Source: Cohnella abietis (GTDB lineage: Bacteria; Bacillota; Bacilli; Paenibacillales; Paenibacillaceae). Taken from it: a stretch of DNA of 64,000 nucleotides. Every line of letters begins with the position of its first letter. Position 1 is the first letter of the stretch. The position numbers and the translations under genes were made by a program. Positions 1-7,903 of this stretch are shown one piece after another. The notes beneath the pieces are model-generated. The model worked only from the letters and a program-made list of their open reading frames with translations. It was not told where the DNA came from and made no database searches. The stretch lies in assembly GCF_004295585.1 (NCBI RefSeq), contig NZ_AP019400.1, forward strand, positions 4,624,001 to 4,688,000, in the 5' to 3' direction.

Positions 1-909
1 GAACACCATTGGATTAACTCGGCGGTAGCCTGGAAGGGCTTCTGCCGTTGGGTTCTTCATATCCGTAATGGTATCCCCTACACGAGTATCCTTAACATTC
101 CTTATCGAAGCGCATACGAATCCAACATCTCCTGGTCCAAGCTCCAAAACGGAAGTTGGACGAGGCATAAAGGTGCCAACTTCAACAACATCGAAGTTTG
201 CTCCAGTAGCCATGAATTTCATGCGGGTTCCCGCTTTAATCGTTCCGTCAATAATCCGGATGTAGCAGATAACCCCTTTGTAGGGATCATAATGGGAATC
301 AAAAATAAGCGCTTTAAGCGGCTTATTACGATCACCCTGAGGTGCAGGGATCTTTTTTACAACCTGCTCTAATATTTCTTTAATACCAATACCATTCTTT
401 GCCGAAGCTAAAACGGAGTCGCTCGTATCGAGACCAATAACATCCTCGACTTCCTTCTTAACCCTCTCCGGATCAGCGCTTGGAAGATCGATTTTGTTAA
501 TGACCGGAACAATTTCCAAGTTATTTTCTAACGCAAGGTACACGTTAGCTAGCGTTTGAGCTTCAATACCTTGAGCAGCATCGACGACCAATAAAGCGCC
601 TTCGCAAGCAGCCAAGCTGCGTGAAACCTCATACGTGAAATCTACGTGGCCCGGCGTATCGATCAGATGAAGCATGTAGGTTTCCCCATCATCCGCTTTA
701 TAAAGCAGACGAACAGCTTGCAGCTTAATCGTAATTCCGCGCTCCCGTTCGAGGTCCATAGAATCTAGAACCTGCTCCTGCATCTCGCGGGAGGTAAGCG
801 TCCCCGTATATTCCAGAATGCGATCGGCCAATGTTGATTTGCCGTGGTCGATATGCGCGATAATACAAAAATTGCGAATGTGGCTTTGTTTAAAAGTGAT
901 TTCTGCCAT
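1..909 (-). CDS. lepA: Elongation factor 4 (LepA), N-terminal half, cut by window edge
   Basis: This is the translational GTPase LepA/EF4, which acts on stalled or mistranslocated ribosomes. The 303 visible codons begin at ATG 909 (MAEITFKQSHIRN). They carry the G1 motif AHIDHGKST, G3 DTPGH and G4 NKID, followed by domain II up to about residue 303; the remaining half lies outside the window. A GGAGGT ribosome binding site precedes the start. It is the last gene visible in the minus-strand series gpr-spoIIP-yqxA-mutS2-like-lepA. The same series without the mutS2-like gene is the B. subtilis arrangement. The identification is secure. Confidence 0.97.
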   Translation of the reverse strand, partial: MAEITFKQSHIRNFCIIAHIDHGKSTLADRILEYTGTLTSREMQEQVLDSMDLERERGITIKLQAVRLLYKADDGETYMLHLIDTPGHVDFTYEVSRSLAACEGALLVVDAAQGIEAQTLANVYLALENNLEIVPVINKIDLPSADPERVKKEVEDVIGLDTSDSVLASAKNGIGIKEILEQVVKKIPAPQGDRNKPLKALIFDSHYDPYKGVICYIRIIDGTIKAGTRMKFMATGANFDVVEVGTFMPRPTSVLELGPGDVGFVCASIRNVKDTRVGDTITDMKNPTAEALPGYRRVNPMVF

Positions 910-999
910 TACAATAAGTACCTCCAGCCGGTTCCATGCGTCAAATGACGATCACTTCATTATAACAGCGTATACTCATGGCATCAATGAGTCTGCCCT

Positions 1000-2946
1000 T
1001 CAATCTTCCGCAGGCTTCTGAATGGACAGCCCCTCAACATGTCTTTTGCCCATCAAACGGCGCTTCTTACGGTTTTCTACAGAATCGAACACGATATCCA
1101 TATCGTAATCTTCCCCTGGATAAAGATGCTTCTTGTCGATATATTTGCGAATTCTCTTATGGTTAATCGACAGCTTCTCCTTCTGGACCTGAATAATCAT
1201 ATTCCCACTTTCATTAGGCAGACGGTAGACAATTCCTGATTTTTTCAAGTAAGGGATAAATACGAGATCACCGATGGACCAGATGATTGGAGGCTCTTGA
1301 TTAGAATTGACCGATTTCGCCTTGGGCTTCAGGGAAGATGGTGATCCTGCCCTCACTGACTTGCTTGATTCCTCTCGTATGGCAGGAATGTTAGCTCCAG
1401 CTGCAGCTCCACTACCTGACTTCAAGCTATTAGCAATCATCCTTGCCCGTTCTACGATGTCCGGAGATATTCCTAGCTTGGCTGCGATTACGAATGCGTA
1501 GCTATTTCCTGCCTCTCCCATATCTAACCGATATAACGGACTGAGCGTTTCCTCATCGAACGCCATTCTGGCATTCTGGAAGCCTGCTGTCTTGCGTGCA
1601 TATTCCTTGATTTCGTTAAAATGAGTTGTCGCCATAATGACAGCCCCTCTCCGATAAAGCTCCTCCAGCACAGCAATAGAAAGTCCAACCCCTTCTCCAG
1701 GATCTGTACCCGTTGCCAGCTCGTCAAGCAATACTAGAGCAGACGACCTCACATGCGCCAGTATATCAATGACATTACGAAGGTGAGAAGAAAACGTGCT
1801 AAGCGACGAATCCAAGCTTTGGTCGTCCCCAATGTCTACTTCTACGGAACGGAAAATAGCTAGACGACTTCCTTCCGCAGCTGGAATAAGCAAGCCGGAC
1901 TGTGCCATGAGTGTTAATAATCCAACGGTTTTTAGAGCTACCGTCTTCCCTCCTGTATTCGGTCCAGTAATGAGCAATGCTCGATAACCATCCCCTAACT
2001 GAATATTCAAAGGCACAGGCTGTGAGGCCAACAAGGGATGCCGGGCTTCACGCAAGTCAATAATCCTATCTTCGTTTAATTCAGGTGCAATACCCCTTAT
2101 TGCCAGTCCCCACTTGGCTTTGGCGAATAAGAAGTCATAGTGACCGACTGTCTCCAAGCTAATCGACAGCTCGTAGGAATACTTCTCTACTTCAGCTGAC
2201 AGCAGAGCCAATATTTGCGTTTCCTCCCGTGATTCCTCTGCCCTTAAGGCACTTAAATCCATTTGCAATCCAGCCACCTCTGACGGCTCGACGAATACCG
2301 TTTGTCCGCTTGATGATTCATCCAGTACAGTACCCGGTACTCTTCGACGATACTCCTTCTTAATGGGAAGCACATATCTTCCAGAACGCTGGCTAACTAA
2401 CCTCTCTTGCAAAGAATCAGAATACCGTGAAAGCAGGGTTTCAAGCCTCTTCTGCAGCCGTTCCTCAGCAGTCCGGATTTTTTTGCGGATTTTATGCAGC
2501 TCTGTGCTTGCCGAGTCCACAATTCGCCCTCGGTCTATACATTCGGTAATAGCCTCTCGCAATGGTTTCAGATCAAACATCGAGGTTCCGTAAGCTGCAA
2601 CTATTGGAGCATCCGCTTTTTTAGAAATCATGTAGCTCCGCAACTGCTCGCAGCTACGGGCAAACTGGGCAATATACTCAAAATCCTTCTCTTCCATAAT
2701 GTAGCCCGTACCAAGAAGGCCCATTATCGTTTCCATGCCTTCGAGTGAGGGCAGCGGTGGATGTCCGCCCTTAGCTAACAATTGACTTGCCTCATACGTC
2801 TCCGCCAGCCTGTGTGTTATTAACTCACGATCCTGTATAGGCTGAAGCTTCTCAATACTTCTCCGGCCTATATAAGTTACTGCGTAATCCATAAGGTTTT
2901 CGATAACTCGGTTGTATTCCAATTTATTAAGTGAATGCTGTCTCAA
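1000..2946 (-). CDS. MutS2-like ATPase lacking the Smr nuclease domain
   Basis: The protein has 648 residues and belongs to the MutS2 family, whose full-length members have roughly 780 residues and act on recombination intermediates or collided ribosomes. The lever/clamp helices run to about residue 290. The ATPase core follows, with Walker A GPNTGGKT, Walker B LVLLDEL and the switch ATTHFNEIKEY. After a low-complexity linker there is a KOW-like segment (SIGDLVFIPYLKKSGIVYRL). The C-terminal Smr endonuclease domain is absent: the chain ends 50-60 residues after the KOW part. Start codon is TTG 2946, eight bases after AGGAGG. It sits between yqxA and lepA, a position not used in B. subtilis. 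A full-length mutS2 probably exists elsewhere in the genome, which would make this a specialised paralogue. Confidence 0.85.
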   Translation of the reverse strand: MRQHSLNKLEYNRVIENLMDYAVTYIGRRSIEKLQPIQDRELITHRLAETYEASQLLAKGGHPPLPSLEGMETIMGLLGTGYIMEEKDFEYIAQFARSCEQLRSYMISKKADAPIVAAYGTSMFDLKPLREAITECIDRGRIVDSASTELHKIRKKIRTAEERLQKRLETLLSRYSDSLQERLVSQRSGRYVLPIKKEYRRRVPGTVLDESSSGQTVFVEPSEVAGLQMDLSALRAEESREETQILALLSAEVEKYSYELSISLETVGHYDFLFAKAKWGLAIRGIAPELNEDRIIDLREARHPLLASQPVPLNIQLGDGYRALLITGPNTGGKTVALKTVGLLTLMAQSGLLIPAAEGSRLAIFRSVEVDIGDDQSLDSSLSTFSSHLRNVIDILAHVRSSALVLLDELATGTDPGEGVGLSIAVLEELYRRGAVIMATTHFNEIKEYARKTAGFQNARMAFDEETLSPLYRLDMGEAGNSYAFVIAAKLGISPDIVERARMIANSLKSGSGAAAGANIPAIREESSKSVRAGSPSSLKPKAKSVNSNQEPPIIWSIGDLVFIPYLKKSGIVYRLPNESGNMIIQVQKEKLSINHKRIRKYIDKKHLYPGEDYDMDIVFDSVENRKKRRLMGKRHVEGLSIQKPAED

Positions 2947-2999
2947 GGGTATTACCTCCTGTTTAATAAAAAATAAAATCTATTCTTTTTTACGCACAA

Positions 3000-3049
3000 C
3001 AAAAACAGGCCACAAGCGCGCCATCGGCGCAAGCTCGCAGCCTGTCGAT
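3000..3049 (-). terminator. Long GC-rich hairpin with T-tract upstream of the mutS2-like gene
   Basis: On the minus strand ACAGGC pairs with GCCTGT and an inner GGCGC pairs with GCGCC, followed by TTTTTGTT. It could be a second terminator behind the structured RNA or an attenuator for the mutS2-like gene. Confidence 0.5.
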
Positions 3050-3099
3050 TCATTTCGTAAGAGTAGCGCAAATAAGCGATCACATCCGTTTATTTGCAC

Positions 3100-3127
3100 A
3101 AAAAAACCGCACCCTGAATGAGCGCGG
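3100..3127 (-). terminator. Intrinsic terminator of the structured RNA
   Basis: Stem CCGCGC/GTGCGG (one G:U pair) with a 9-nt loop, followed directly by seven T on the minus strand. Confidence 0.75.
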
Positions 3128-3314
3128 CTGATCTCCCCGAAATATCTTCGTAAGGGGCGGTCTTGACCGGTTCTTCACTGGTTATCAGTGCCGCGAGTGA
3201 GCATTACGGAATAAACCATCCTACAGACGGTTTCTACCCTTGCCTATTCGCGACTTATAGATAATTCAGTTCAGAACCAATACCAACATCAAAATTTCCC
3301 CTTAGAACGTAATT
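3100..3314 (-). ncRNA. Candidate structured small RNA of unknown family, about 215 nt
   Basis: A free-standing transcription unit can be read here. A sigma-A promoter (-35 TTGACG 3350-3345, -10 TATAAT 3326-3321) points left, and a stem-loop with seven T lies at 3127-3100. Between them the RNA folds locally into several hairpins. GTCGCGA (3254-3248) pairs with TCGCGGC (3196-3190), enclosing AAACCGTC/GATGGTTT (3233-3226 with 3220-3213). CACTG/CAGTG (3190-3186 with 3180-3176) and CGGTC/GACCG follow. No start codon with a ribosome binding site is evident inside. I compared it from memory with 6S, SRP, tmRNA, RNase P and the common riboswitches and found no match. It could be an sRNA or an unrecognised leader for the mutS2-like gene. 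Confidence 0.55.
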
Positions 3315-3320
3315 GATTTC

Positions 3321-3350
3321 ATTATAGAAGAGGTGATCAGCCATCGTCAA
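3321..3350 (-). promoter_or_regulatory. Sigma-A promoter of the structured RNA
   Basis: TTGACG at 3350-3345 and TATAAT at 3326-3321 are separated by 18 bp, on the minus strand. The element lies just past the stop codon of the yqxA-like gene, so it starts a new transcript rather than continuing the sporulation one. Confidence 0.7.
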
Positions 3351-3356
3351 GCCTGA

Positions 3357-3749
3357 TCATCCCAGTACTTTATCGAAAATCGAAACCACTATTCGGATTC
3401 CAGTTCGAGATAAGTCGTGCAGCACCTCCCCGGTTTTGCCTGAAACCCTATCCACAAGGGGTTCACGGTCATTCCGGGGAATGCTGAACTCTTCGTCATC
3501 CCAGTAATAAGGCATATCCTCCGCAGATTGCTGTGTTTTAGAAGTAGGGGCATTGTTGCGCTTCCCTGTCCCAGCTGCTGGGAGCGTCCAATCCCCTTCA
3601 GAACCAGCTTGATCTTCAATACTGAGCGGTGCATTTTTCAGCGGGCCATGTACATCTGCAATTCCTTTGGAAGACAGCTCCATTCCATATAAAATCGCAA
3701 AGCCCACGATTGCCGCAAAAATAAGTAGCTTAAATGAATCCCGACGCAT
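3357..3749 (-). CDS. yqxA: YqxA-like DUF3679 protein
   Basis: This small protein of 130 residues has one N-terminal membrane segment (about residues 7-24, FKLLIFAAIVGFAILYGMEL) and a polar, mostly disordered remainder. It starts with ATG 3749 behind AGAGGAGGG and lies 19 bp downstream of spoIIP. In B. subtilis the same position is filled by yqxA, a DUF3679 family gene of unknown function in the spoIIP transcript. The assignment rests on position and architecture more than on recognisable motifs. Confidence 0.7.
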   Translation of the reverse strand: MRRDSFKLLIFAAIVGFAILYGMELSSKGIADVHGPLKNAPLSIEDQAGSEGDWTLPAAGTGKRNNAPTSKTQQSAEDMPYYWDDEEFSIPRNDREPLVDRVSGKTGEVLHDLSRTGIRIVVSIFDKVLG

Positions 3750-3768
3750 GTTAGTTCCCTCCTCTTGT

Positions 3769-5019
3769 TTACTTTTTGGCCATTACTTTGACAGCTTTCT
3801 CATTGTCCCAATACAAATCAGCAATAACCTTGGCGAGTATATCTGCGGTGCGATAACATTCCTGTAACGTATTGTCGACGCCACCTATTTCAATCAGTAC
3901 ACTGTCCGGCGCAACCGACTGGTTATATTCCCCATTGCCATTTGCCGCTGTCTTCCCCCATACGCCTCGGGATAACCCCGGGTACTTCTTTTCTACTTGC
4001 TCGTGAATTTGATTAGCGAATGCTTCGTTTTCCCGCCAGTTTGGATTACGATGCCCTATGATGAAGTACACCTGAGCGTAATCTTTATTTTTAATCGTAG
4101 CTGTCGTTTTCTTTCTCCGCTGAGAATCTCGATGAATGTCAAAGAAAAATTGTAATTGCTTGTTTGCCGCTAAAGCCTTCTGAACAGTTTGCAACGAATA
4201 TTTATACGAATAATTCCAATTATAGCCCTCAACTGTAGTAGGATAATCCTTCGAAGAGTGACTGCTCCCTATACCGAGCGATTCCAACTGATCAGCAAGA
4301 CGCTTACCAACAAGCGTAACGTTAATAGTATTTGAAGTTGGGTCCTTCATATTCGACTTGAGCTCAGGATAAAACGATTCACGATTGTGGGAGTGATAGA
4401 CAAATACAACCTTTTTGCCTCCAGTTGATTGCCCTCCCGTTTTCTCCGGCACAGACTCATTGTGCGGAGTAGGCTCCGGAGATGCCGTTTGTTCTGGTGG
4501 ACTATTTTTTCCACCTTGCTCTGTAATCTTACCTGGATCAATCTCTCCGTTACCGTCCTCAGGATGCTGTCCGTCCCCTTCAAGTGGACCGTGATCCTCT
4601 GGTGCTTCAGGTCCGCCAGATCCAGGACGAAGAAGAACGGATTGGTCCCTTTCCATACCTGGCATTTCCAATGCAAGCATGCTTTTGGGATCATCCGGAT
4701 TCATATCGGTCATAAACCGCAGCAAGAAAGCTGCTACGCGGCTTGTCTGAAGAGGGGAACCTTCCTTCGCTTCCATCTGTGGAAGCTCCATGCTCAACAA
4801 AGATTGAAAAAAGTGTCCTGACAAGGAAGCAGCGAAGCCCTTCATAGATTGGACGGGAGACACTGCCAAAGATTGTTGCACCATTCCTCCCAAGCCTAGT
4901 AAAACGAACAACACCATAGAGCACACACTTAAGATAAAATACGCACGTCCGGTAATTAGTATTCTCCGCCACTTGGCTTGTATTAGCGGCCAATTCACGG
5001 AAACGATAATACGTTTCAT
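3769..5019 (-). CDS. spoIIP: Stage II sporulation protein P
   Basis: SpoIIP is the peptidoglycan amidase/endopeptidase of the DMP machine, which drives septal thinning and engulfment together with SpoIID and SpoIIM. The predicted protein has 416 residues. It has a membrane anchor near residues 15-50, a long acidic Pro/Glu/Gly-rich linker (about 140-200) and the C-terminal catalytic domain with FVYHSHNRESFYPEL, DIHRDSQRRK and a late IEIGG motif. I chose ATG 5019 (MKRIIVSVNW) because GGGGAGGG sits just upstream; an in-frame ATG at 5046 has no such site. gpr lies upstream with a terminator in between. Confidence 0.94.
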   Translation of the reverse strand: MKRIIVSVNWPLIQAKWRRILITGRAYFILSVCSMVLFVLLGLGGMVQQSLAVSPVQSMKGFAASLSGHFFQSLLSMELPQMEAKEGSPLQTSRVAAFLLRFMTDMNPDDPKSMLALEMPGMERDQSVLLRPGSGGPEAPEDHGPLEGDGQHPEDGNGEIDPGKITEQGGKNSPPEQTASPEPTPHNESVPEKTGGQSTGGKKVVFVYHSHNRESFYPELKSNMKDPTSNTINVTLVGKRLADQLESLGIGSSHSSKDYPTTVEGYNWNYSYKYSLQTVQKALAANKQLQFFFDIHRDSQRRKKTTATIKNKDYAQVYFIIGHRNPNWRENEAFANQIHEQVEKKYPGLSRGVWGKTAANGNGEYNQSVAPDSVLIEIGGVDNTLQECYRTADILAKVIADLYWDNEKAVKVMAKK

Positions 5020-5149
5020 ACTCACCCTCCCCGGGGCCTCGAGCAAACGGAGGCTCCTTCTCTCATTTTCTAAAGGTATCCCATCATATGAGAGAATCGA
5101 GAATGATAGAACACCATTCAGAGGTTAATAGAGTCTGAGGTTAGAAATG

Positions 5150-5184
5150 TAAAAAAGCCAACCTCCCTAGGGAAGCTGGCTGCT
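5150..5184 (-). terminator. Terminator after gpr
   Basis: Minus-strand stem AGCCAGCTTCCC / GGGAGGTTGGCT (two G:U pairs) followed by TTTTTT, just past the gpr stop codon. Confidence 0.8.
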
Positions 5185-5188
5185 TAGT

Positions 5189-6196
5189 CTAATGGGTATA
5201 TGCTGCAACGTTGTCTGTATCTACTGCTTCGTGAAGCGCGGCGTTTAGGCCACTCGCAATAACATTCGCGATATCCTCCATAAACTTGTCAATTTCCTTC
5301 GGAGTGACAAGAAGATCGTGACCAAGCGGATTCAGCACCTCTTTAACAAGCTCTAACCGCTCATTTTCCTCCATTTTGCCAAAAACGCCAAACAACGGAT
5401 CTGTATTCGGAGTATGCTTCTTCATATGCTCAAATACCATATCCATCGTATTATTAACGATCGTCGATGCGTAAACCACGGTCGGAACTCCTATACCGAT
5501 GCAGGGGACACCCAATATTTCTTTCGTAAGACCTTTACGCTTATTACCGATGCCTGAGCCGGGATGAATGCCCGTATCGGCAATCTGAATGGTCGTATTT
5601 ACTCTATCTAATGACTTGGCTGCCAATGCATCGACGGCAATAACAAGATCCGGCTTAGCTCTCTCCACAATCCCTTGTACAATATCACTTGATTCAATCC
5701 CTGTTGTCCCTAGAACACCAGGTGCTACTGCACTAACCGGTCGATAGCCTGGACTAACCTGATCCGGCATAAGCTCGAAATAATGACGAGTTACCATAAT
5801 ATTTTCTACGACAATTGGTCCAAGAGCGTCTGGGGTAACGTTCCAATTTCCCAAACCCACTATTAGCACACTGCTTGTCTTATTAATTCCAATCCGTTTG
5901 AGAAATGCTTCGAATTCCCGAGCGAACGAAGTGGCAACCTTATCCTGGAGTGTCGTATCTCCCTCACGTAGCTCTGGCACCTCTAAAGTAACATAGTGGC
6001 CTATCATCTTCCCGATCTGCTGAGCCCCTTGCTCGTCTTTAATCTCCATACGTGATATCGTAATACCATCCGCACTTTCAGACTCAGACCATACTCCGGG
6101 TACTTGTCCATTTTGCTGCCCCTGTGTCGCCATTTCCTGCGCTTCTAGCGCAAGATCAGTACGTACGTTATACTTAGATAAATCTGCATTCATCAT
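5189..6196 (-). CDS. gpr: Germination protease GPR (spore endopeptidase)
   Basis: GPR degrades the small acid-soluble proteins during spore germination and is made in the forespore as a zymogen. The protein from ATG 6196 (MMNADLSKYNVRTDLALEA) has 335 residues and contains the conserved stretches VGLGNWNVTPDALGP, HPGSGIGNKRKG and GIGVPTVVYAST. The frame is open further upstream, but that part would run into the divergent rpsT start and has no conserved sequence; GAAAGGGG before ATG 6196 supports the shorter form. It is followed by its own terminator and then spoIIP. Confidence 0.95.
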   Translation of the reverse strand: MMNADLSKYNVRTDLALEAQEMATQGQQNGQVPGVWSESESADGITISRMEIKDEQGAQQIGKMIGHYVTLEVPELREGDTTLQDKVATSFAREFEAFLKRIGINKTSSVLIVGLGNWNVTPDALGPIVVENIMVTRHYFELMPDQVSPGYRPVSAVAPGVLGTTGIESSDIVQGIVERAKPDLVIAVDALAAKSLDRVNTTIQIADTGIHPGSGIGNKRKGLTKEILGVPCIGIGVPTVVYASTIVNNTMDMVFEHMKKHTPNTDPLFGVFGKMEENERLELVKEVLNPLGHDLLVTPKEIDKFMEDIANVIASGLNAALHEAVDTDNVAAYTH

Positions 6197-6242
6197 GTGA
6201 AATAAAACCCCTTTCGTTTGTGCAATATGGTGGGATATCAGC

Positions 6243-6271
6243 TTGCTTTTTACCCCCTTGCATGATAGAAT
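6243..6271 (+). promoter_or_regulatory. Sigma-A promoter of rpsT
   Basis: TTGCTT (6243-6248) and TAGAAT (6266-6271) with a 17-bp spacer, about 50 bp before the rpsT start codon, in the gap between divergent gpr and rpsT. Confidence 0.6.
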
Positions 6272-6321
6272 ATTACAAGTTGTGTGGAGAAATACTTCTG
6301 TTTTTGCTGGAGGTGAAAAGA

Positions 6322-6594
6322 ATGCCAAACATCAAATCCGCTATTAAACGTACTAAAACGAACGAAGCACGTCGTCAACGTAATGCTTCGGGCAAGTCCG
6401 CTCTACGTTCAGCTGTTAAAACTGCTGATGTTGCGGTCCTTGGAACAGACGTAAACGCTGCTAAAGCGGCTTACGGCGCGGCTCAGAAGAAGTTGGACAA
6501 AGCGGCAACAAAAGGGCTCATTCACAAAAATGCAGCTGCTCGCAAAAAGTCCCGTCTGGCCAAAAAACTCAACGCATTGTCCGCGCAAGCTTAA
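6322..6594 (+). CDS. rpsT: 30S ribosomal protein S20
   Basis: S20 binds 16S rRNA in the body of the small subunit. The protein has 90 residues, starts MPNIKSAIKRTKTNEARRQ and is rich in Lys, Arg and Ala throughout, with the helical pattern typical of S20. ATG 6322 lies nine bases behind GGAGGTG; an in-frame ATG at 6220 has no ribosome binding site. It stands alone on the plus strand between gpr and the Rpn gene, as in other Bacillales, and ends at a strong terminator. Confidence 0.97.
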   Translation: MPNIKSAIKRTKTNEARRQRNASGKSALRSAVKTADVAVLGTDVNAAKAAYGAAQKKLDKAATKGLIHKNAAARKKSRLAKKLNALSAQA

Positions 6595-6647
6595 GTCTTG
6601 TGCCTGACGCATATGCGGCTGACCTGCCCCTCATAAGGCAGCAGCCA

Positions 6648-6694
6648 GGAAAAAGCCATCCCTTGTAGGGTTCCTACATAGGATGGCTTTTTTT
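6648..6694. terminator. Bidirectional terminator between rpsT and the Rpn gene
   Basis: AAAAAGCCATCC pairs with GGATGGCTTTTT, extended by an inner TGTAGG/CCTACA. A- and T-runs on either side allow it to serve convergent rpsT (+) and the Rpn gene (-). Confidence 0.85.
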
Positions 6695-6803
6695 GATGAA
6701 TTTCATTTTTAAAAATCTAAAGGTTTTCGAAGCCTCGTAGAAGAATGATTCCATAGGAGGGTTTTTATTTTCAGAAATGGACAAAGTCCATCACATAATG
6801 GCG

Positions 6804-7724
6804 TCAGTGTTTTTGAAGCTTGCTGATCTGCGAAGAGCTTAATCCTGTCAGTTCTTCGATTATCTCTGGGTTAAGTCCTTTTTCAAGCATTTTTAGAGCG
6901 ATTTCTTGTTTACTCTCTTGTATGCCTTCTTCTTTACCTTTCAATAGCCCTTCCTGCAACCCTTCCTCTTTGCCTTTTTTCTCCCATGAGGTCATCCATT
7001 CCATCAGCTTCTCCTCCTCGTGCGGATATATTCGTTCTATATTTTCCTGTAGTTGAATGTTTTCAGCAGGGGTTAATTGCAGATAAGTTTCGAAAAATAC
7101 CGTGAGTATCCTCATTCGTGCCGGATCCAATTGCATCTTCATCATCATACGTAGAAATTCAAGCTTCACCATCACTCGTTCACTCTTATTATATCCCATG
7201 CTACTCAAGAGCGCAGCGGCAACAGGGTTATCTTTATCAAGAAATTCCCGCCAATTGTGCTTACTTAATTGTACCGTAAAATAACGAAATGTCATCACAC
7301 TTAGAAAAGGAAAATGCCAACTAAAATTGTCAGGCTCTTGTGCTTCACGTTCATGGTTAAAAATCGCAATCGGCAAAATACGCCGGCGATATTTCTCGTA
7401 GAGCTTACTAGAATACAGAAACATTCGCTCAGAAAAATTAATTTGGTAATAAGACTGCGGCTCCAAATGTACAATTATCAATGCCTTATCCGTATCACCC
7501 ATACCTCCCCGATTACCGACTTCCTCTTCCAACAGCCTAGTCTCAATAAGAACATCCACCCTTCCTGTTGCGCCTCCCATCACATCCGTGAACAATTCCT
7601 CAGAAAGAAAAGTTACATGTGAAAAATCGATAAACGAGCAAGCTTTCGGAAAAAATAGCTCCATGAACTCTTTGAAGAAGATTTGAAGCAGTTCTTTGAA
7701 TAAACGATCGTGATCAATACTCAT
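6804..7724 (-). CDS. Rpn-family recombination-promoting nuclease/putative transposase
   Basis: The 306-residue protein matches the Rpn (PD-(D/E)XK nuclease, transposase_31-like) family. It has an N-terminal segment HDRLFKELLQIFFKEFMELFFP, a DVLIETRLLEE/LIIVHLEPQ core carrying the acidic and polar catalytic positions, and a C-terminal charged run of repeated KGKEEG/EGLQEG type ending in GLSSSQISKL. Related proteins are promiscuous endonucleases that raise RecA-independent recombination and often occur in many copies. ATG 7724 has GGAGGGAG upstream, whereas the frame upstream has none. It sits between rpsT and holA, where B. subtilis has no gene, and is bracketed by terminators, consistent with a mobile cassette. 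Confidence 0.85.
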   Translation of the reverse strand: MSIDHDRLFKELLQIFFKEFMELFFPKACSFIDFSHVTFLSEELFTDVMGGATGRVDVLIETRLLEEEVGNRGGMGDTDKALIIVHLEPQSYYQINFSERMFLYSSKLYEKYRRRILPIAIFNHEREAQEPDNFSWHFPFLSVMTFRYFTVQLSKHNWREFLDKDNPVAAALLSSMGYNKSERVMVKLEFLRMMMKMQLDPARMRILTVFFETYLQLTPAENIQLQENIERIYPHEEEKLMEWMTSWEKKGKEEGLQEGLLKGKEEGIQESKQEIALKMLEKGLNPEIIEELTGLSSSQISKLQKH

Positions 7725-7766
7725 ATTCGTTTCTCCCTCCAATTGCAGCTGAAGATATGTACCATA

Positions 7767-7812
7767 AAACACAAAACGCCACCCGTTTCTCCATGTAGGA
7801 GAACGAGTGGCG
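7767..7812 (-). terminator. Terminator after holA
   Basis: Stem CGCCAC/GTGGCG extended by CGTTCTCC/GGAGAAACG (one bulge), then TTTTGTGTTTT on the minus strand. Confidence 0.8.
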
Positions 7813-7903
7813 TGTGCTTCACGTCCGAGCTGTTATTCGCTGATATCGTACCATGAATATAGGGTACCGTCTATAAAAGAGTTAAGTCGTGCCCGAACTA
7901 TTT

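Noticed and set aside
3100..3314. 6S RNA as identity of the structured RNA
   Set aside because: The 5' and 3' ends do not pair into one long hairpin with a central bulge.
6197..6328. N-terminal extension of GPR to 6328
   Set aside because: It would overlap the rpsT start and promoter, has no ribosome binding site and no conserved sequence.
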